From Deltaproteobacteria bacterium (lineage in GTDB: Bacteria > Myxococcota_A > Polyangia > Polyangiales > JADJMO01), in NCBI GenBank assembly GCA_016182965.1, contig JACPFM010000040.1, positions 43,833 through 107,832 of the forward strand: DNA of 64,000 nt, read 5' to 3'. Both the position numbers and the translations under genes were made by a program. The notes below the pieces were generated by a model. It searched no databases. It saw only the letters and a program-made list of their open reading frames with translations, and had not been told where the DNA came from. Of the stretch, positions 35,792 through 44,896 are shown piece after piece (positions within the stretch are counted from its first letter, which is position 1; every line of letters starts with the position of its first letter).

Positions 35792-37024
35792 ATGTCGATG
35801 CGGCGCGTCAAACGCTCTCTGCGGGAGCATATTACGTCGGACATTTTCCCGCCCGGGCGCGGTTTCGGTATCGCCGTCCGCATGGCGAGCTCCGGCGGGG
35901 TCCAGGTGGCGGGCGAGGCGATCGAGGTCGTGTGCGGGCAGCTCCTGTTCGTGGGCTTCGACGGCACCGAGCTGCCTCGGCCGTTGGCGGAGGCGTTCGG
36001 GCGCGGCCATCGGGGCGGGGCGATCCTCTTCAAGCGGAACGTCGCGCGGCGTCACGTGGAAGCCCCCGACGAGGTCGACCTGCTGCAAGTGGCCGAGCTG
36101 AACGCCGCGATCGTCGCCGCCGCGCCGAGCTCGCTCCCGCCGGTCATCGGCGTCGACCAGGAGGGCGGCCGCGTGAAGCGCCTCGGCCCGCCGGTCCTCC
36201 AGGTGCCGCCGATGCGCTCGTTCGGCGACAAGGACCCGGCGGTGGTCGAGCAGATCGCCAAGGCGGTGGGCGAGGAGCTCGCGGCGCTCGGGTTCTCCAT
36301 GAGCTTCGCGCCGGTGCTCGACGTCGACAGCAACCCGAACAACCCGGTGATCGGCGATCGGTCGTTCGCGCGCGATCCGGAGGCGGTCGCCCGCCTCGGC
36401 ATCGCGTACGCCCGCGGCCTCGCGCGCGCGTCGGTGCTCGCCTGCGGCAAGCACTTCCCGGGGCACGGCGACACCGAGGAGGACTCGCACCTGTCGCTCC
36501 CGCGCGTGCGGCACGATCGGGCGCGCATCGACGCGATCGAGCTCGCGCCCTTCCGCGAGGCGATGGCCGCCGGCGTGCTGCCGTCGATCATGACCGCGCA
36601 CGTGATCTTCGACGCGATCGACCCCGACGCGCCGGCGACGCTCTCGACCAGGGCGATGCAGCGGCTGCTTCGTGAAGAGCTTCGCTACGACGGGGTGTGC
36701 ATCAGCGACGATCTGTTCATGAAGGGCGTCTCGCCCTCGGGCGGGGCCGACGCCTCGGAGGTCGCCCGCGCCGGAGTACGCGCGATCGAGGCCGGCTGCG
36801 ACATGCTGCTGGTCTGCCACGCGGGACCCGCCGCCGACGCGTGCCACGCGGCGCTGGTCGCGCGCGCCCGAGAGGACGCGGCGTTCGAGGCGCGCGCGCG
36901 CGAGGCGTTCGCGCGCGGCCTCGCGATGCGCGCGCGCGTGGCTCCGCGCCCGATCGTCGACGTGGCCGAGCTCCGACGTCGCGTCGGCGCGCAGACCCTG
37001 ACGTCGATCGTCTGCGGGTGCTGA
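35792..37024 (+). CDS. nagZ: Beta-N-acetylhexosaminidase, family GH3
   Basis: NagZ removes GlcNAc from muropeptides in cell-wall recycling. The signature KHFPGHGDTEEDSH begins at K220, GVDQEGGRVKR is upstream, and the nucleophile is Asp306 in ISDDLFM. The longest reading has 410 residues. The ATG at 35882 (380 aa) would match the usual start better, since the first 30 residues are basic and unlike the family; neither has a clear ribosome site. The protein has no signal peptide, in line with a cytoplasmic enzyme. Confidence 0.93.
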   Translation: MSMRRVKRSLREHITSDIFPPGRGFGIAVRMASSGGVQVAGEAIEVVCGQLLFVGFDGTELPRPLAEAFGRGHRGGAILFKRNVARRHVEAPDEVDLLQVAELNAAIVAAAPSSLPPVIGVDQEGGRVKRLGPPVLQVPPMRSFGDKDPAVVEQIAKAVGEELAALGFSMSFAPVLDVDSNPNNPVIGDRSFARDPEAVARLGIAYARGLARASVLACGKHFPGHGDTEEDSHLSLPRVRHDRARIDAIELAPFREAMAAGVLPSIMTAHVIFDAIDPDAPATLSTRAMQRLLREELRYDGVCISDDLFMKGVSPSGGADASEVARAGVRAIEAGCDMLLVCHAGPAADACHAALVARAREDAAFEARAREAFARGLAMRARVAPRPIVDVAELRRRVGAQTLTSIVCGC

Positions 37025-37031
37025 GGTCGGG

Positions 37032-37919
37032 TCAGCGCGCGGTCGCGAAGCAGCGGAAGCCGACGCCCGGGTACGCCGCCGACGCGGCGGTGCGGCGCGA
37101 GCCGGCCTGGAAGGTGGTCGGATCGGCGGGATCGAACGCGGAGCCGCCGCGGAACACGAACGTCGTGCCCGTGGCCTCGGTCGAGGTCCACTCCCACACG
37201 TTGCCGGCGAGATCGAAGAGGCCGTCGCGCGCGCCGCTCGGGAACGCGCCCACCGCGCACGTGCCGGCCGGGCGGCTCGGCCACGTCGCCTCGGTGTCGT
37301 GCTTCGTCTTGCCCTGCCAGCACAGTCGCTCGGGATCGTCGGCCGCGAGCGGCGCCGCGTTGCCCCACGGGAACGCGTAGCCGAGCGGTCCGCCGCGCGC
37401 GACCCACTCCCACTCGTCCTCGGTCGGGAGCCGCTTGCCCTGCGAGGCGCAGAAGGCCTTCGCCTGACCGATGTCGACGCAGTTGATCGGATCGGCGTCG
37501 CGCCCGGACTGCCCGTGGTTGCAGAACGTCTTGTTCGGCGGCGCGGTGCAGGCGCCGCGCAAGACGCACGCGCGGTAGGCGGACTCGGTGACCTCGGTGG
37601 GGTCGACGCAGAGGCCGTCGACGCGCACGATGCCGCCGGTCGGCCGCCCCACCGGCACGAAGCCGCCGCCGGCGACGAACACCATGCCGCTCGGGCACTG
37701 CGACGGCGCGTCGGCCGGCGCGTCGACGCCGGCGTCGCACGGGCCCTCGCATGCGCCCTTCTCGTAGTCGGACACGCCGGTCACGTAGATGCAGCCGCCC
37801 GACCACGTGAGCGCCGCCGCGGCGACCCACGCGCGCCCGAACGAACGCAGCTCAGAAGCGACCGGTGAGGCCAAAACCGTCGAGCGAAGCGTACGGCACC
37901 ACGCGAGCAGCGGCGACAT
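37032..37919 (-). CDS. Lipoprotein with formylglycine-generating-enzyme (SUMF1/PvdO-like) domain
   Basis: A 295-residue exported protein. A hydrophobic segment ends in a lipobox (SGGC). From residue about 80 the FGE-sulfatase fold is clear: MVFVAGGGF, RLPTEDEWEWVARGG, DLAGNVWEWTS, FRGGSAFD and GFRCFA. In myxobacteria such lipoproteins are common, and few are true sulfatase activators. The ATG at 37919 gives a long N-terminus overlapping the upstream gene by 68 bp; an internal TTG could be the real start. It is the last gene of a kinase operon. Confidence 0.88.
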   Translation of the reverse strand: MSPLLAWCRTLRSTVLASPVASELRSFGRAWVAAAALTWSGGCIYVTGVSDYEKGACEGPCDAGVDAPADAPSQCPSGMVFVAGGGFVPVGRPTGGIVRVDGLCVDPTEVTESAYRACVLRGACTAPPNKTFCNHGQSGRDADPINCVDIGQAKAFCASQGKRLPTEDEWEWVARGGPLGYAFPWGNAAPLAADDPERLCWQGKTKHDTEATWPSRPAGTCAVGAFPSGARDGLFDLAGNVWEWTSTEATGTTFVFRGGSAFDPADPTTFQAGSRRTAASAAYPGVGFRCFATAR

Positions 37920-38823
37920 CCTTTTTCGTCGGCTCGCTGAACACGCCGACCACGAAGAGCGTCGCGCCGACGGCCGCGACGCCGAAGCCGATCGTGGAGA
38001 CCGTGGCCCAGCGGCGGGTCGCGTCGAGATCGTCGTGGCGCGACGGCGGGCACACGCCTCCGCTGCAGCCGTCGCGCACGTCGGAGGCGCTGGAGAGCGC
38101 GAGCACGCCGGCGCCGGCGCCGACCACGAGGCCGACGCCGGCGGCGATGCCGGACACCCAGCGCACCGTCCTCGGCCACGAGCTCGCGGGCGCGACGACC
38201 GTCGCGGGCGGCGGCGGAGCGACCACGGACGTCGTCGTCGTCGTCGTCTTGGGAACCTCGATGGTCACCACGCGATCGCGCTCGCCCTCGACGGCGATGA
38301 CGGTGACGCTCGCGTCGGTCTTGGCGCGCACGGCGACGACGTGCTTGCCGGGATCGACGGCGATCGGCGCGGGCAGGGAGCCGACGTCGATCGCGCGCCC
38401 GTCGATCGAGGCGGACTCGATCGGCTCGTCGGCGGTCACCTTGATCAAGAGCGTGGGGATCCGCGCGTCGAGCTCGAGCGCGAGCTTCTTCGCCTCGTCG
38501 CGCGCCGAGACGCTCTTGGCCGACTCGCCGGGCTTCTTCTCGATGCCCTCGACCGAGCGATAGAGCCGGCGTGCCTCGACGAGGTGACCGAGCATCGCGT
38601 GCGTGCGCGCGAGCTCCAGGGTCGTGATCGGCGTGGGCGCGAGATCGTAGGCGCGCGTGAAGCGCTCGAGCGCCGCCGCGGTCTTGCCTGCGTCGCGCAG
38701 CTCCTTGCCCTCGGTGAAGAGGATCTTCGCGGCCTCTTTCTCGGCCTCGGTGGGCTCCGCGATCGCCGCGCCGACCACCGCGAGGAGCGCCAACGAGAGG
38801 GCGATGGAGAGCGCGCGCTTCAC
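37852..38823 (-). CDS. Exported TPR/PEGA-like protein with two C-terminal membrane helices
   Basis: The start GTG overlaps the kinase stop (GTGA). The 323-residue product has a signal peptide (LSIALSLALLAVVGAAIA), a short TPR region (AAKILFTEGKELRDAGKTAAALERF), a PEGA-like beta domain (ESASIDGRAIDVG ... PGKHVVAVRAKT), a Thr-run linker, and two hydrophobic helices (WVSGIAAGVGLVVGAGAGVLAL and STIGFGVAAVGATLFVVGVF). Such proteins often sit beside Ser/Thr kinase genes in myxobacteria and may be partners or substrates. Confidence 0.85.
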   Translation of the reverse strand: MKRALSIALSLALLAVVGAAIAEPTEAEKEAAKILFTEGKELRDAGKTAAALERFTRAYDLAPTPITTLELARTHAMLGHLVEARRLYRSVEGIEKKPGESAKSVSARDEAKKLALELDARIPTLLIKVTADEPIESASIDGRAIDVGSLPAPIAVDPGKHVVAVRAKTDASVTVIAVEGERDRVVTIEVPKTTTTTTSVVAPPPPATVVAPASSWPRTVRWVSGIAAGVGLVVGAGAGVLALSSASDVRDGCSGGVCPPSRHDDLDATRRWATVSTIGFGVAAVGATLFVVGVFSEPTKKDVAAARVVPYASLDGFGLTGRF

Positions 38824-40334
38824 TCGATGTCCTCGAGCTTCTTGGCCGTCGGCGCGGTGCTCGCGCTCGTCGCGGCGGGCGGCTTCTTCGTCACGGAGGT
38901 CGAGGTCGGCTTCGCCGTGCTGGAAGCCTTTGGCGTCGCCTTCGTCGCCGTCGTCGCCGTCGCCGCCGTATCGGTCGTGATGGCGGGCGCAGGGCTGCTC
39001 GCCGCCTGCGCGGGCGCGGCGTCGTTCGCGGCGGGGCCCGCGGCCGGAGTGGCCACGTCGGTGACCGGCGGCGGGGGCGCCGCCGACGCGCTGCCCGCGT
39101 CTTTGGCCGGCTCGTGCCCGCGCGAACCGACGAACAGCGAGGTGGCGCCGGCGGCGAGGACCGCGAACGCCACGCTCCACATCGCGATCGACCGCGCGTT
39201 CGAGCGCGGCGGCGCCGGCGCCGGCGCGGGGGCGCTGGAGTCGCGGACCTGCTTGGAGATCGGGCTCTCGGTCGGCAGCCGCTCGGCGCGCGGCAGCTCG
39301 GGCGCCGACGGTCGGGTCGCCTGCTCGTCGATCTGCAGGCGCCCGGAGGCGAGCGTGACGTCGCTGACGGCCGCGTCGGGTTTTTCGCGCACGGTGAGCG
39401 TGAGGTCGACGGGGTGTCGCCCGACCTGCCGGATCGGCAGGAAGTACCGCTGCGTCGGCTCGACGCCCTGCGACTCGTAGATCACGCGCACGACGTTCTC
39501 GAAATCGTCGGCCAACGTCAGGGCGGAGTCGTAGCGCTCGTTGCGATCGATCGCCCACGCCTTGGCGAAGAAGGCGTCGAGCGCCTCGGCGGCCCCCACG
39601 GTGAGCTCGGGGAACCCCTCGGACGCGCGCGGCATGCCGCGGGTGTGGAGGCGGACGCCGATCGCGGCGGCGTTCTCCTCGGTCAGCGGCCGGCGACCGA
39701 CGAGCATCTCGTAGACGACCACCGCGACCGACCAGAGATCGGCGCGGTGATCGAGATCGCGCGCGCCGAGCAGCTGCTCGGGCGCCATGTACACGGGGGT
39801 GCCGGTGACGCTGCCGCTCTTGGTGGCGGTCGAGGCGTCGCCGACCGTCTTGGCCACGCCGAAGTCGAGCAGCTTCACGAAGCGCTCCGGCGTGCCGACG
39901 TCGCAGAGGAAGATGTTCGCCGGCTTGACGTCGCGGTGGATGAGGCCGCGCGCGTGGGCGCGCGCGAGCGCGCGGCAGACCTGCGTCACGATGGTCGCCG
40001 CCTCGCGCAGCACGAGCCGCCCGTTCGCCGCCAGGTGACGCGCGAGGTCCTCGCCCTCGAGCAGCTCCATGACGATGAAGGGCACGCCGTCGGCCGTGAC
40101 GCCGTGGTCGAAGGTCTGCGCGACGTGCGGGCTCTTGACCTGCGCCGCGGCCTCGGCCTCGCGCGAGAAGCGCTCGCGCGCGTCGGAGTCGTGCTCGCTC
40201 CCGGCGAGGATGAACTTGACGGCGACCTGCGTCTTGAGCGCGAGGTGTTCGCCGATCCACACGGCCCCCATGCCCCCGGCACCGATCGGGCGTACCAGAC
40301 GCACCTGCGGTGTTACGTGCTCGCCCTCCCGCAT
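38820..40334 (-). CDS. Membrane-anchored Ser/Thr protein kinase (PknB-like)
   Basis: A 504-residue Hanks-type kinase. Glycine loop GAGGMG (18-23), Lys40 (VAVKF), HRDVKPAN with catalytic Asp135, DFG with Asp157, and MAPEQ are all intact, so it should be active. A membrane helix (IAMWSVAFAVLAAGATSLFVG) follows near residue 390. The outside part is a disordered Ala/Thr/Pro/Lys chain with no folded sensor. It overlaps the next gene by four bases, forming a three-gene operon with a TPR/PEGA protein and an FGE-like lipoprotein. Confidence 0.94.
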   Translation of the reverse strand: MREGEHVTPQVRLVRPIGAGGMGAVWIGEHLALKTQVAVKFILAGSEHDSDARERFSREAEAAAQVKSPHVAQTFDHGVTADGVPFIVMELLEGEDLARHLAANGRLVLREAATIVTQVCRALARAHARGLIHRDVKPANIFLCDVGTPERFVKLLDFGVAKTVGDASTATKSGSVTGTPVYMAPEQLLGARDLDHRADLWSVAVVVYEMLVGRRPLTEENAAAIGVRLHTRGMPRASEGFPELTVGAAEALDAFFAKAWAIDRNERYDSALTLADDFENVVRVIYESQGVEPTQRYFLPIRQVGRHPVDLTLTVREKPDAAVSDVTLASGRLQIDEQATRPSAPELPRAERLPTESPISKQVRDSSAPAPAPAPPRSNARSIAMWSVAFAVLAAGATSLFVGSRGHEPAKDAGSASAAPPPPVTDVATPAAGPAANDAAPAQAASSPAPAITTDTAATATTATKATPKASSTAKPTSTSVTKKPPAATSASTAPTAKKLEDIE

Positions 40335-40399
40335 AGCCGCTTTGGAGATACCACTCGCGCCGCGGCGCGGCAAAACGCACGGGGCGAGCGGAGGACGAA

Positions 40400-42268
40400 T
40401 CAGAGCTTCTTGACGAGCCGCCCCCCGACGGGCGCCGGAACGGGTGAGCTCGCCCTGAGATAATCGATGAGGATGGTCGTGAGCGGGTCGAGGGTGGGCG
40501 AGGGCACCGTCTCGACGAGCATCGAGTAGCCGTCGCCGCCCGCATTGATGAAGTCGACCGTCGCTAGGGAGAGCTCCTTCGGGTCGTCCTTCAGGATCAC
40601 AGTGCCGTCGTTCAGGGTCACCGACACCACGCGCGACAGGGCCGCGGCGGCCGGGTCGTAGACGACCTTGAACCCGGCGATCTGGGGGAAGCCGCCCATC
40701 GCGGCCGGCAAGGCCGAGAAGCCGTGCTCGAGCGCCGCCCACAGGACGCTGCCCCTGATCTTCCGCACGACCACGTCGTTGCCGTACGGGTGGAGGCTGA
40801 AGATGTCTCCGACGACCAGGTCGTAGGGCGGGCCGACGGCGTAGCCGACCGCGTTGCGGCGGAGCGTCGTGTCGGCCGGCGCGTAGGTCGACGGCAGGCC
40901 GTTGCGGAGGCCTCCGCCGTGGACGATGGCGATCTTCGCGCCGAAGGGCGCGCACCTCGCGAGCAGGGCGTCGGCGACGAGATCGCCGAGCGGCGTCTCG
41001 CCGATGCGCTCGATCTGCGGCGTGCCGCCGCGTTTGTATTCCTGGTCGATGACCGCGAGCTTCTGGTCGAACTTCTCGGGCAGCGCCTTGCGGTACGGCT
41101 CGAGGACCGCCTCGGCCGCCGGATCGGGTGCCATCACGACCTTCTGGCAGGCGCCCGCGACGCAGCTGAAGCTCGTGTCGGGGCAGGCCGTCGACGGACA
41201 GCTGATCACGCACTTGCCGCTCGTGCAGGTGCCGCTCGCGCACTCGGACGGCAAGGTGCACGACCCGCCGGCCGGCAGGACCGCGGTGATCGTGCCGACC
41301 GCCTCCTTGTTGACGGCCGACTTCGAGACCACCGCGCCGTCGACGATCTTCACCTTCACCACGGCGTAGCCGCGGCCGCGTTTGCGGTTCTGCACGACGA
41401 GGGCGCCGTTGATCGTGGCGTTCACCCGGACGTCGGTGTGATCGGCCACGAAGACGTCGACGCCGGTGATGCCCTTCGCGAGGTCGACGATGTCACCGGA
41501 CGGGTTGCCGCTGGCGTCGACGCCGTCGGCCCCCGCGTGCACGAGCACGACGACGAGGCTCGCGCCGGCGGCGCGGGCGGCGCGCGCGGCCTCGTTGGCC
41601 GCGGCGATCGGCTCCTGGATGCCGATCGACCCGAATTTCCCGGGAAACTGCATGCTCAGGAGCTCGGGCGCGCTGAGCCCGAGGAAGGCGACCTTCGGCT
41701 TCGGCGCGGTCTTCCCGACCTCGGTGATCCAGTAGGGCACGACCACCTTCGGCCCGAGCTCGGCGCCGACGTTGGTGAGGTTCGACGAGACGAACGTGTA
41801 GCTCGCCTTCTCGATCAGCTTGCGGAGACCGGCGATGCCCCAGTGGAAGTTGTGGTTGCCGAACGTCGTCGCCTTCAGCCCGAGGAACTCGAGGGCCTTG
41901 ATCGCGGGCTCGTCCTCGAACGCCGACGACAGCACCGGCGTGGCGCCGAACTCGTCGCCGCCGGTGACCAACAGCACGTCGTCCGTGGTCGCCGCGCGCT
42001 CGGCCTTGAAATACGACGAGAGCGTGGCGAAGCCGCCGTACGAGGTCGTGGCGACCGCGTCGGTGACGGTGAGCGGGTCGAGCTGCCCCTGCCAGGTGGT
42101 GAGGGTCAGCAGGGTGAGGTCCGCCGTGCCCTCGGGCTTCACCGAGGTCTCGGGCGCAGCGTCGACCGCAGCATCTCCCGACGGCGTCGCCGGGGTATCG
42201 GGCGAAGACGAACCGCAGCCGACGGCGGCGACCGCCGCGGCGATCGTGAAGGTAAGCGAGCGAAGCAC
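40400..42268 (-). CDS. 5'-nucleotidase/UshA-like lipoprotein with degenerate metal motif and Cys-rich insert
   Basis: A 622-residue protein starting at GTG 42268. The signal peptide ends in a lipobox (AVGC). The metallophosphatase domain keeps VTGGDEFG, FGNHNFHWG, VLVHAGAD and ADHTDV. However, the first motif, D-x-H in the family, reads TLTTWQGQLDP near residues 56-60, so two metal ligands are missing. The C-terminal nucleotidase domain is intact (GGGLRNGLP, FINAGGDGYSML). Between the domains, residues about 335-373 form a Cys-rich insert (ECASGTCTSGKC) like those of myxobacterial surface proteins. Activity is doubtful; it may bind nucleotides. Confidence 0.87.
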   Translation of the reverse strand: MLRSLTFTIAAAVAAVGCGSSSPDTPATPSGDAAVDAAPETSVKPEGTADLTLLTLTTWQGQLDPLTVTDAVATTSYGGFATLSSYFKAERAATTDDVLLVTGGDEFGATPVLSSAFEDEPAIKALEFLGLKATTFGNHNFHWGIAGLRKLIEKASYTFVSSNLTNVGAELGPKVVVPYWITEVGKTAPKPKVAFLGLSAPELLSMQFPGKFGSIGIQEPIAAANEAARAARAAGASLVVVLVHAGADGVDASGNPSGDIVDLAKGITGVDVFVADHTDVRVNATINGALVVQNRKRGRGYAVVKVKIVDGAVVSKSAVNKEAVGTITAVLPAGGSCTLPSECASGTCTSGKCVISCPSTACPDTSFSCVAGACQKVVMAPDPAAEAVLEPYRKALPEKFDQKLAVIDQEYKRGGTPQIERIGETPLGDLVADALLARCAPFGAKIAIVHGGGLRNGLPSTYAPADTTLRRNAVGYAVGPPYDLVVGDIFSLHPYGNDVVVRKIRGSVLWAALEHGFSALPAAMGGFPQIAGFKVVYDPAAAALSRVVSVTLNDGTVILKDDPKELSLATVDFINAGGDGYSMLVETVPSPTLDPLTTILIDYLRASSPVPAPVGGRLVKKL

Positions 42269-42395
42269 CTTTCGAGCAGACCGCGCTCGCGCGCGAACGT
42301 CAACGCGGTGAATCGGCGCACACCGTGTGCGGGCGTCGAGGAAGCCCGATGACGGTCCGATCTCGGACAGCAGCGCTGCGCTTGCCGCGCAGGTT

Positions 42396-42484
42396 GGTCG
42401 AAGGTCGAGGGTCGAGGGTCGAGAGTCGAAGCAGACGCGCTTTCTTGGGCTTCCTCGGACCTTCGACGTTCGACCTCCGACCGA
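42396..42484. repeat. Inverted pair of GGTCGAG-type 7-bp arrays
   Basis: Five heptads (GGTCGAA, GGTCGAG three times, AGTCGAA) span 42396-42430. On the opposite strand, 42456-42484 reads as four related heptads (GGTCGGA, GGTCGAA, CGTCGAA, GGTCCGA). The arms face each other across about 26 nt and can form a long imperfect hairpin. The layout matches the 14832-15096 arrays, with a different heptad. Confidence 0.8.
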
Positions 42485-42540
42485 CATTGCGGGCCCGACG
42501 GAAGCACGGTGTCCGACCATCGAGACCGCTGATCCCGGGC

Positions 42541-42571
42541 TCTCTCGTCTCTCTCTCTCTGTCTCTCTCTC
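42541..42571. repeat. TC-dinucleotide microsatellite
   Basis: A 31-nt tract of TCTC broken by two G residues, immediately downstream of the TPR gene on its strand, where it reads as GA repeats. It is not coding. Confidence 0.9.
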
Positions 42572-42578
42572 GACTGAA

Positions 42579-43247
42579 TCACCCGCCGCGGCGCGCGACC
42601 GAGGCGAGCGACTTGCGCAGCGGATCGCCGAGGCGCCGGCCGCCGAGGACCGGATCGACGTCCCCGACGAAGACCCCGAGCGCGCGCGCTTGCACCGACG
42701 CCTCCTTGGCCAGGGCGTCGTCTCCCTTGGCGTGCGCGATGGCGAGCACGCGGCGCCACGCGGCCAGCTCTGCCGCCTGCATGTGCAGCTCACGCGCGAG
42801 CGCGATCGCCTCGCGCGCGATCGACAGCTCGCGCGGCGAAGAGGTGGGCCCCTCGAGCAGCGCTGCCCGCCGGAGATCGTCGGACGCCTCGAGGCCCCGC
42901 CCGCGCAGCCGGCGCACGCGCGCGCGCCCGAGATAGAGCTCGACCGCGCCGGGCACGCGCGAGACGCCCATGTCGAACACCACCTCGGCCTCGAGCAGCT
43001 CGTTGCGCTTGGCGCGGAGCGACGCGAGGCGCAGGTAGGCCTTCTCGTTGGTCGGGTCGAGCGCGAGCGCGTCGGCGTAGCGCTTGAGCGCGGCGAGCTC
43101 GTCGCCCTCCGCCTCGCGCGCCTCGCCCTGTTGCACGAGGAGCGCCGACGAGGACGACGGCGAAGCCCAGCACGACTTGCGACGCGCCGGGGCCGCCGCG
43201 GTCGCGAGGAGCGCGATCGTCAGGAGCGCGGCCGTACGGAGACGCAT
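42579..43247 (-). CDS. Small exported TPR protein
   Basis: A 222-residue product with a short signal peptide (TAALLTIALLATAAAPA). TPR helices fill the rest: LVQQGEAREAEGDELAALKRYADALALDPTNEKAYLRLASL and a less regular second half. It lies 22 bp behind murJ on the same strand and is the last gene of the cell-wall operon. TPRs mediate protein contacts; no partner is evident. Confidence 0.85.
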   Translation of the reverse strand: MRLRTAALLTIALLATAAAPARRKSCWASPSSSSALLVQQGEAREAEGDELAALKRYADALALDPTNEKAYLRLASLRAKRNELLEAEVVFDMGVSRVPGAVELYLGRARVRRLRGRGLEASDDLRRAALLEGPTSSPRELSIAREAIALARELHMQAAELAAWRRVLAIAHAKGDDALAKEASVQARALGVFVGDVDPVLGGRRLGDPLRKSLASVARRGG

Positions 43248-43269
43248 CGTGGGTGCAGTCTATAGCGGC

Positions 43270-44895
43270 TCACGCGGCGCGCCGGCGGCGCAGACGGCGG
43301 CGAAGGCCGGCCACGATCTCGGCCTGCTCCTCGTTGCCGAAGAGCCGGCCGAGCGCGAGGTACGCGATCGCGAAGACGACGGCGCCGACGGCGGCCGGGA
43401 TCAGCCCGCCGATCGCGCGCATGCCGGACAGCGGCCGCACCGCGAGCGCCGCGCCGAAGCCGAGCGCGGCCGCGCCGATCGCCGCCGCGCCCGCGGTGAC
43501 CAGCGATTTGCCGATCATCGACCATCGCAGCTCCGGGAGCCGCTGACGCAGCAGCATCATCAGCAGCGCCATCTGCACGATCGAGGAGCCGGTCACCGCG
43601 GCGGAGACGCCGACGTGGCCCCACGGACCGCGCAGCGACAGCGCGATCGCGACGAACGCGAGCAGGTCGATGCCGCTGATCCACACCGGCGTCTTGGTGT
43701 CGCCGAGCGCGTAGTAGAGCGGGACCAGCTGGCGCACCATCGCGACGACGACCACGCCGAGGCCCTGCACGACGAGCGCCGCCGTGGTGCCGTCGACGCT
43801 CGCCTGATCGAACGCGCCGCGCGCGAACACCGCGACGACGATCGGGCGCGCGAGGCCGACGAGCAGCGCGGTCGCCGGCAGCCCCACCCACAGCGCGAGG
43901 CGGAAGGCGTGCGCCGCGGTGCTCGCGACCTCGGCGCGATCGCCCTTGGCGACCAGCCGCGCGAGCGAGGGCAGGGTGGCCGTCGCCAGCGCCAGCGAGA
44001 AGATCCCCTGCGGGAAATCGCAGAGCCGCTGCGCGTAGTAGAACCAGGAGTTCGCGCCCTCGCCGGCCTGCGAGAGGAACCGGCGCGAGAGCACCAGATC
44101 GATCTCGTAGATCATCAGGCCGAGCGTCATCGGCGCGATGCGCTTGACCACCTCGCGCAGCCGCGGATCGGAGAAGTCGAGGCCGAGCGGCGCGGTGAAC
44201 CCGGCGCGGCGCAGGTCGGGCATCTGCGCCCACACCTGCAAGAGGCCTCCGACCAGCGCGCCGACGGCGAGCGCGTACAGCGGGTCGAAGCCGTGCCGCG
44301 CGAGCACCGGCGCGAGGGCGATCGCGCAGACGATCATCGCGACGTTGAGCAGCGCCGGCGCGAACGCGGCCACGCCGAACCGCTTGCGCGTCTGCAGGGC
44401 GCCGGCGCCGAGCGCGGCGAGGCCCATGAACAGGAGGTAGGGGAACACCGCGCGCGTGACGGCGACGGTGCGCTCGAACGCGCCCGGTCGCGCGTGGAAC
44501 CCGGCGGCGAACAGCTCGCAGAGCCACGGCGCCGCGGCGACGCCGAGCACGCACGTGCCGATCAGCACGACCCACATCGCGCCGCGCAGGTTGGCGTAGA
44601 AGCGCTCGGCCGCGGTCGGGCCCTCCTCCTGCTCGACCTTCGCGAGCACCGGCACGAACGAGCTGGCCAGCGCCCCCTCCGCGAGCAGCTGGCGGAGCGC
44701 GTTCGGGATGGTGAACGCCACGAAGAACAGGTCGGTGGCGGCGCGCGGGAAGAAGGCGGCGAGCACCAGATCGCGCCCGAGGCCGAGCACGCGCGACACC
44801 AGCGTGCCGGCGCCCACGAGCCCCGCGCGCCCTGCGATCGCGCGTCGCTCCGCCGGACCGCCCTCCTTCTTGTCGGTCTCGGCGGCTGCGTTCAT
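43270..44895 (-). CDS. murJ: Lipid II flippase MurJ
   Basis: MurJ moves lipid II across the inner membrane for peptidoglycan synthesis. The 541-residue product has about 14 helices and family segments: GLVGAGTLVSRVLGLGRD, FFVAFTIPNALRQLLAEGALASSFVPV, and YYALGDTKTPVW. Basic residues of the central cavity are present. It starts one base after the stop of the L,D-transpeptidase gene, which supports a shared cell-wall operon. The C-terminus is Arg-rich. Confidence 0.95.
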   Translation of the reverse strand: MNAAAETDKKEGGPAERRAIAGRAGLVGAGTLVSRVLGLGRDLVLAAFFPRAATDLFFVAFTIPNALRQLLAEGALASSFVPVLAKVEQEEGPTAAERFYANLRGAMWVVLIGTCVLGVAAAPWLCELFAAGFHARPGAFERTVAVTRAVFPYLLFMGLAALGAGALQTRKRFGVAAFAPALLNVAMIVCAIALAPVLARHGFDPLYALAVGALVGGLLQVWAQMPDLRRAGFTAPLGLDFSDPRLREVVKRIAPMTLGLMIYEIDLVLSRRFLSQAGEGANSWFYYAQRLCDFPQGIFSLALATATLPSLARLVAKGDRAEVASTAAHAFRLALWVGLPATALLVGLARPIVVAVFARGAFDQASVDGTTAALVVQGLGVVVVAMVRQLVPLYYALGDTKTPVWISGIDLLAFVAIALSLRGPWGHVGVSAAVTGSSIVQMALLMMLLRQRLPELRWSMIGKSLVTAGAAAIGAAALGFGAALAVRPLSGMRAIGGLIPAAVGAVVFAIAYLALGRLFGNEEQAEIVAGLRRRLRRRRAA

Positions 44896-44896
44896 G

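Larger units (their letters stand above)
42269..42578. other. Gene-free gap with repeats upstream of the nucleotidase gene
   Basis: A 310-bp space between two minus-strand genes. It contains the heptad arrays at 42396-42484 and the TC tract at 42541-42571. I find no small gene or RNA gene and no clear promoter for the gene starting at 42268. Confidence 0.6.

Noticed and set aside
38200-38260. GTC-rich microsatellite in the TPR/PEGA gene
   Set aside because: It encodes the Thr/Val linker of that protein and needs no separate explanation.
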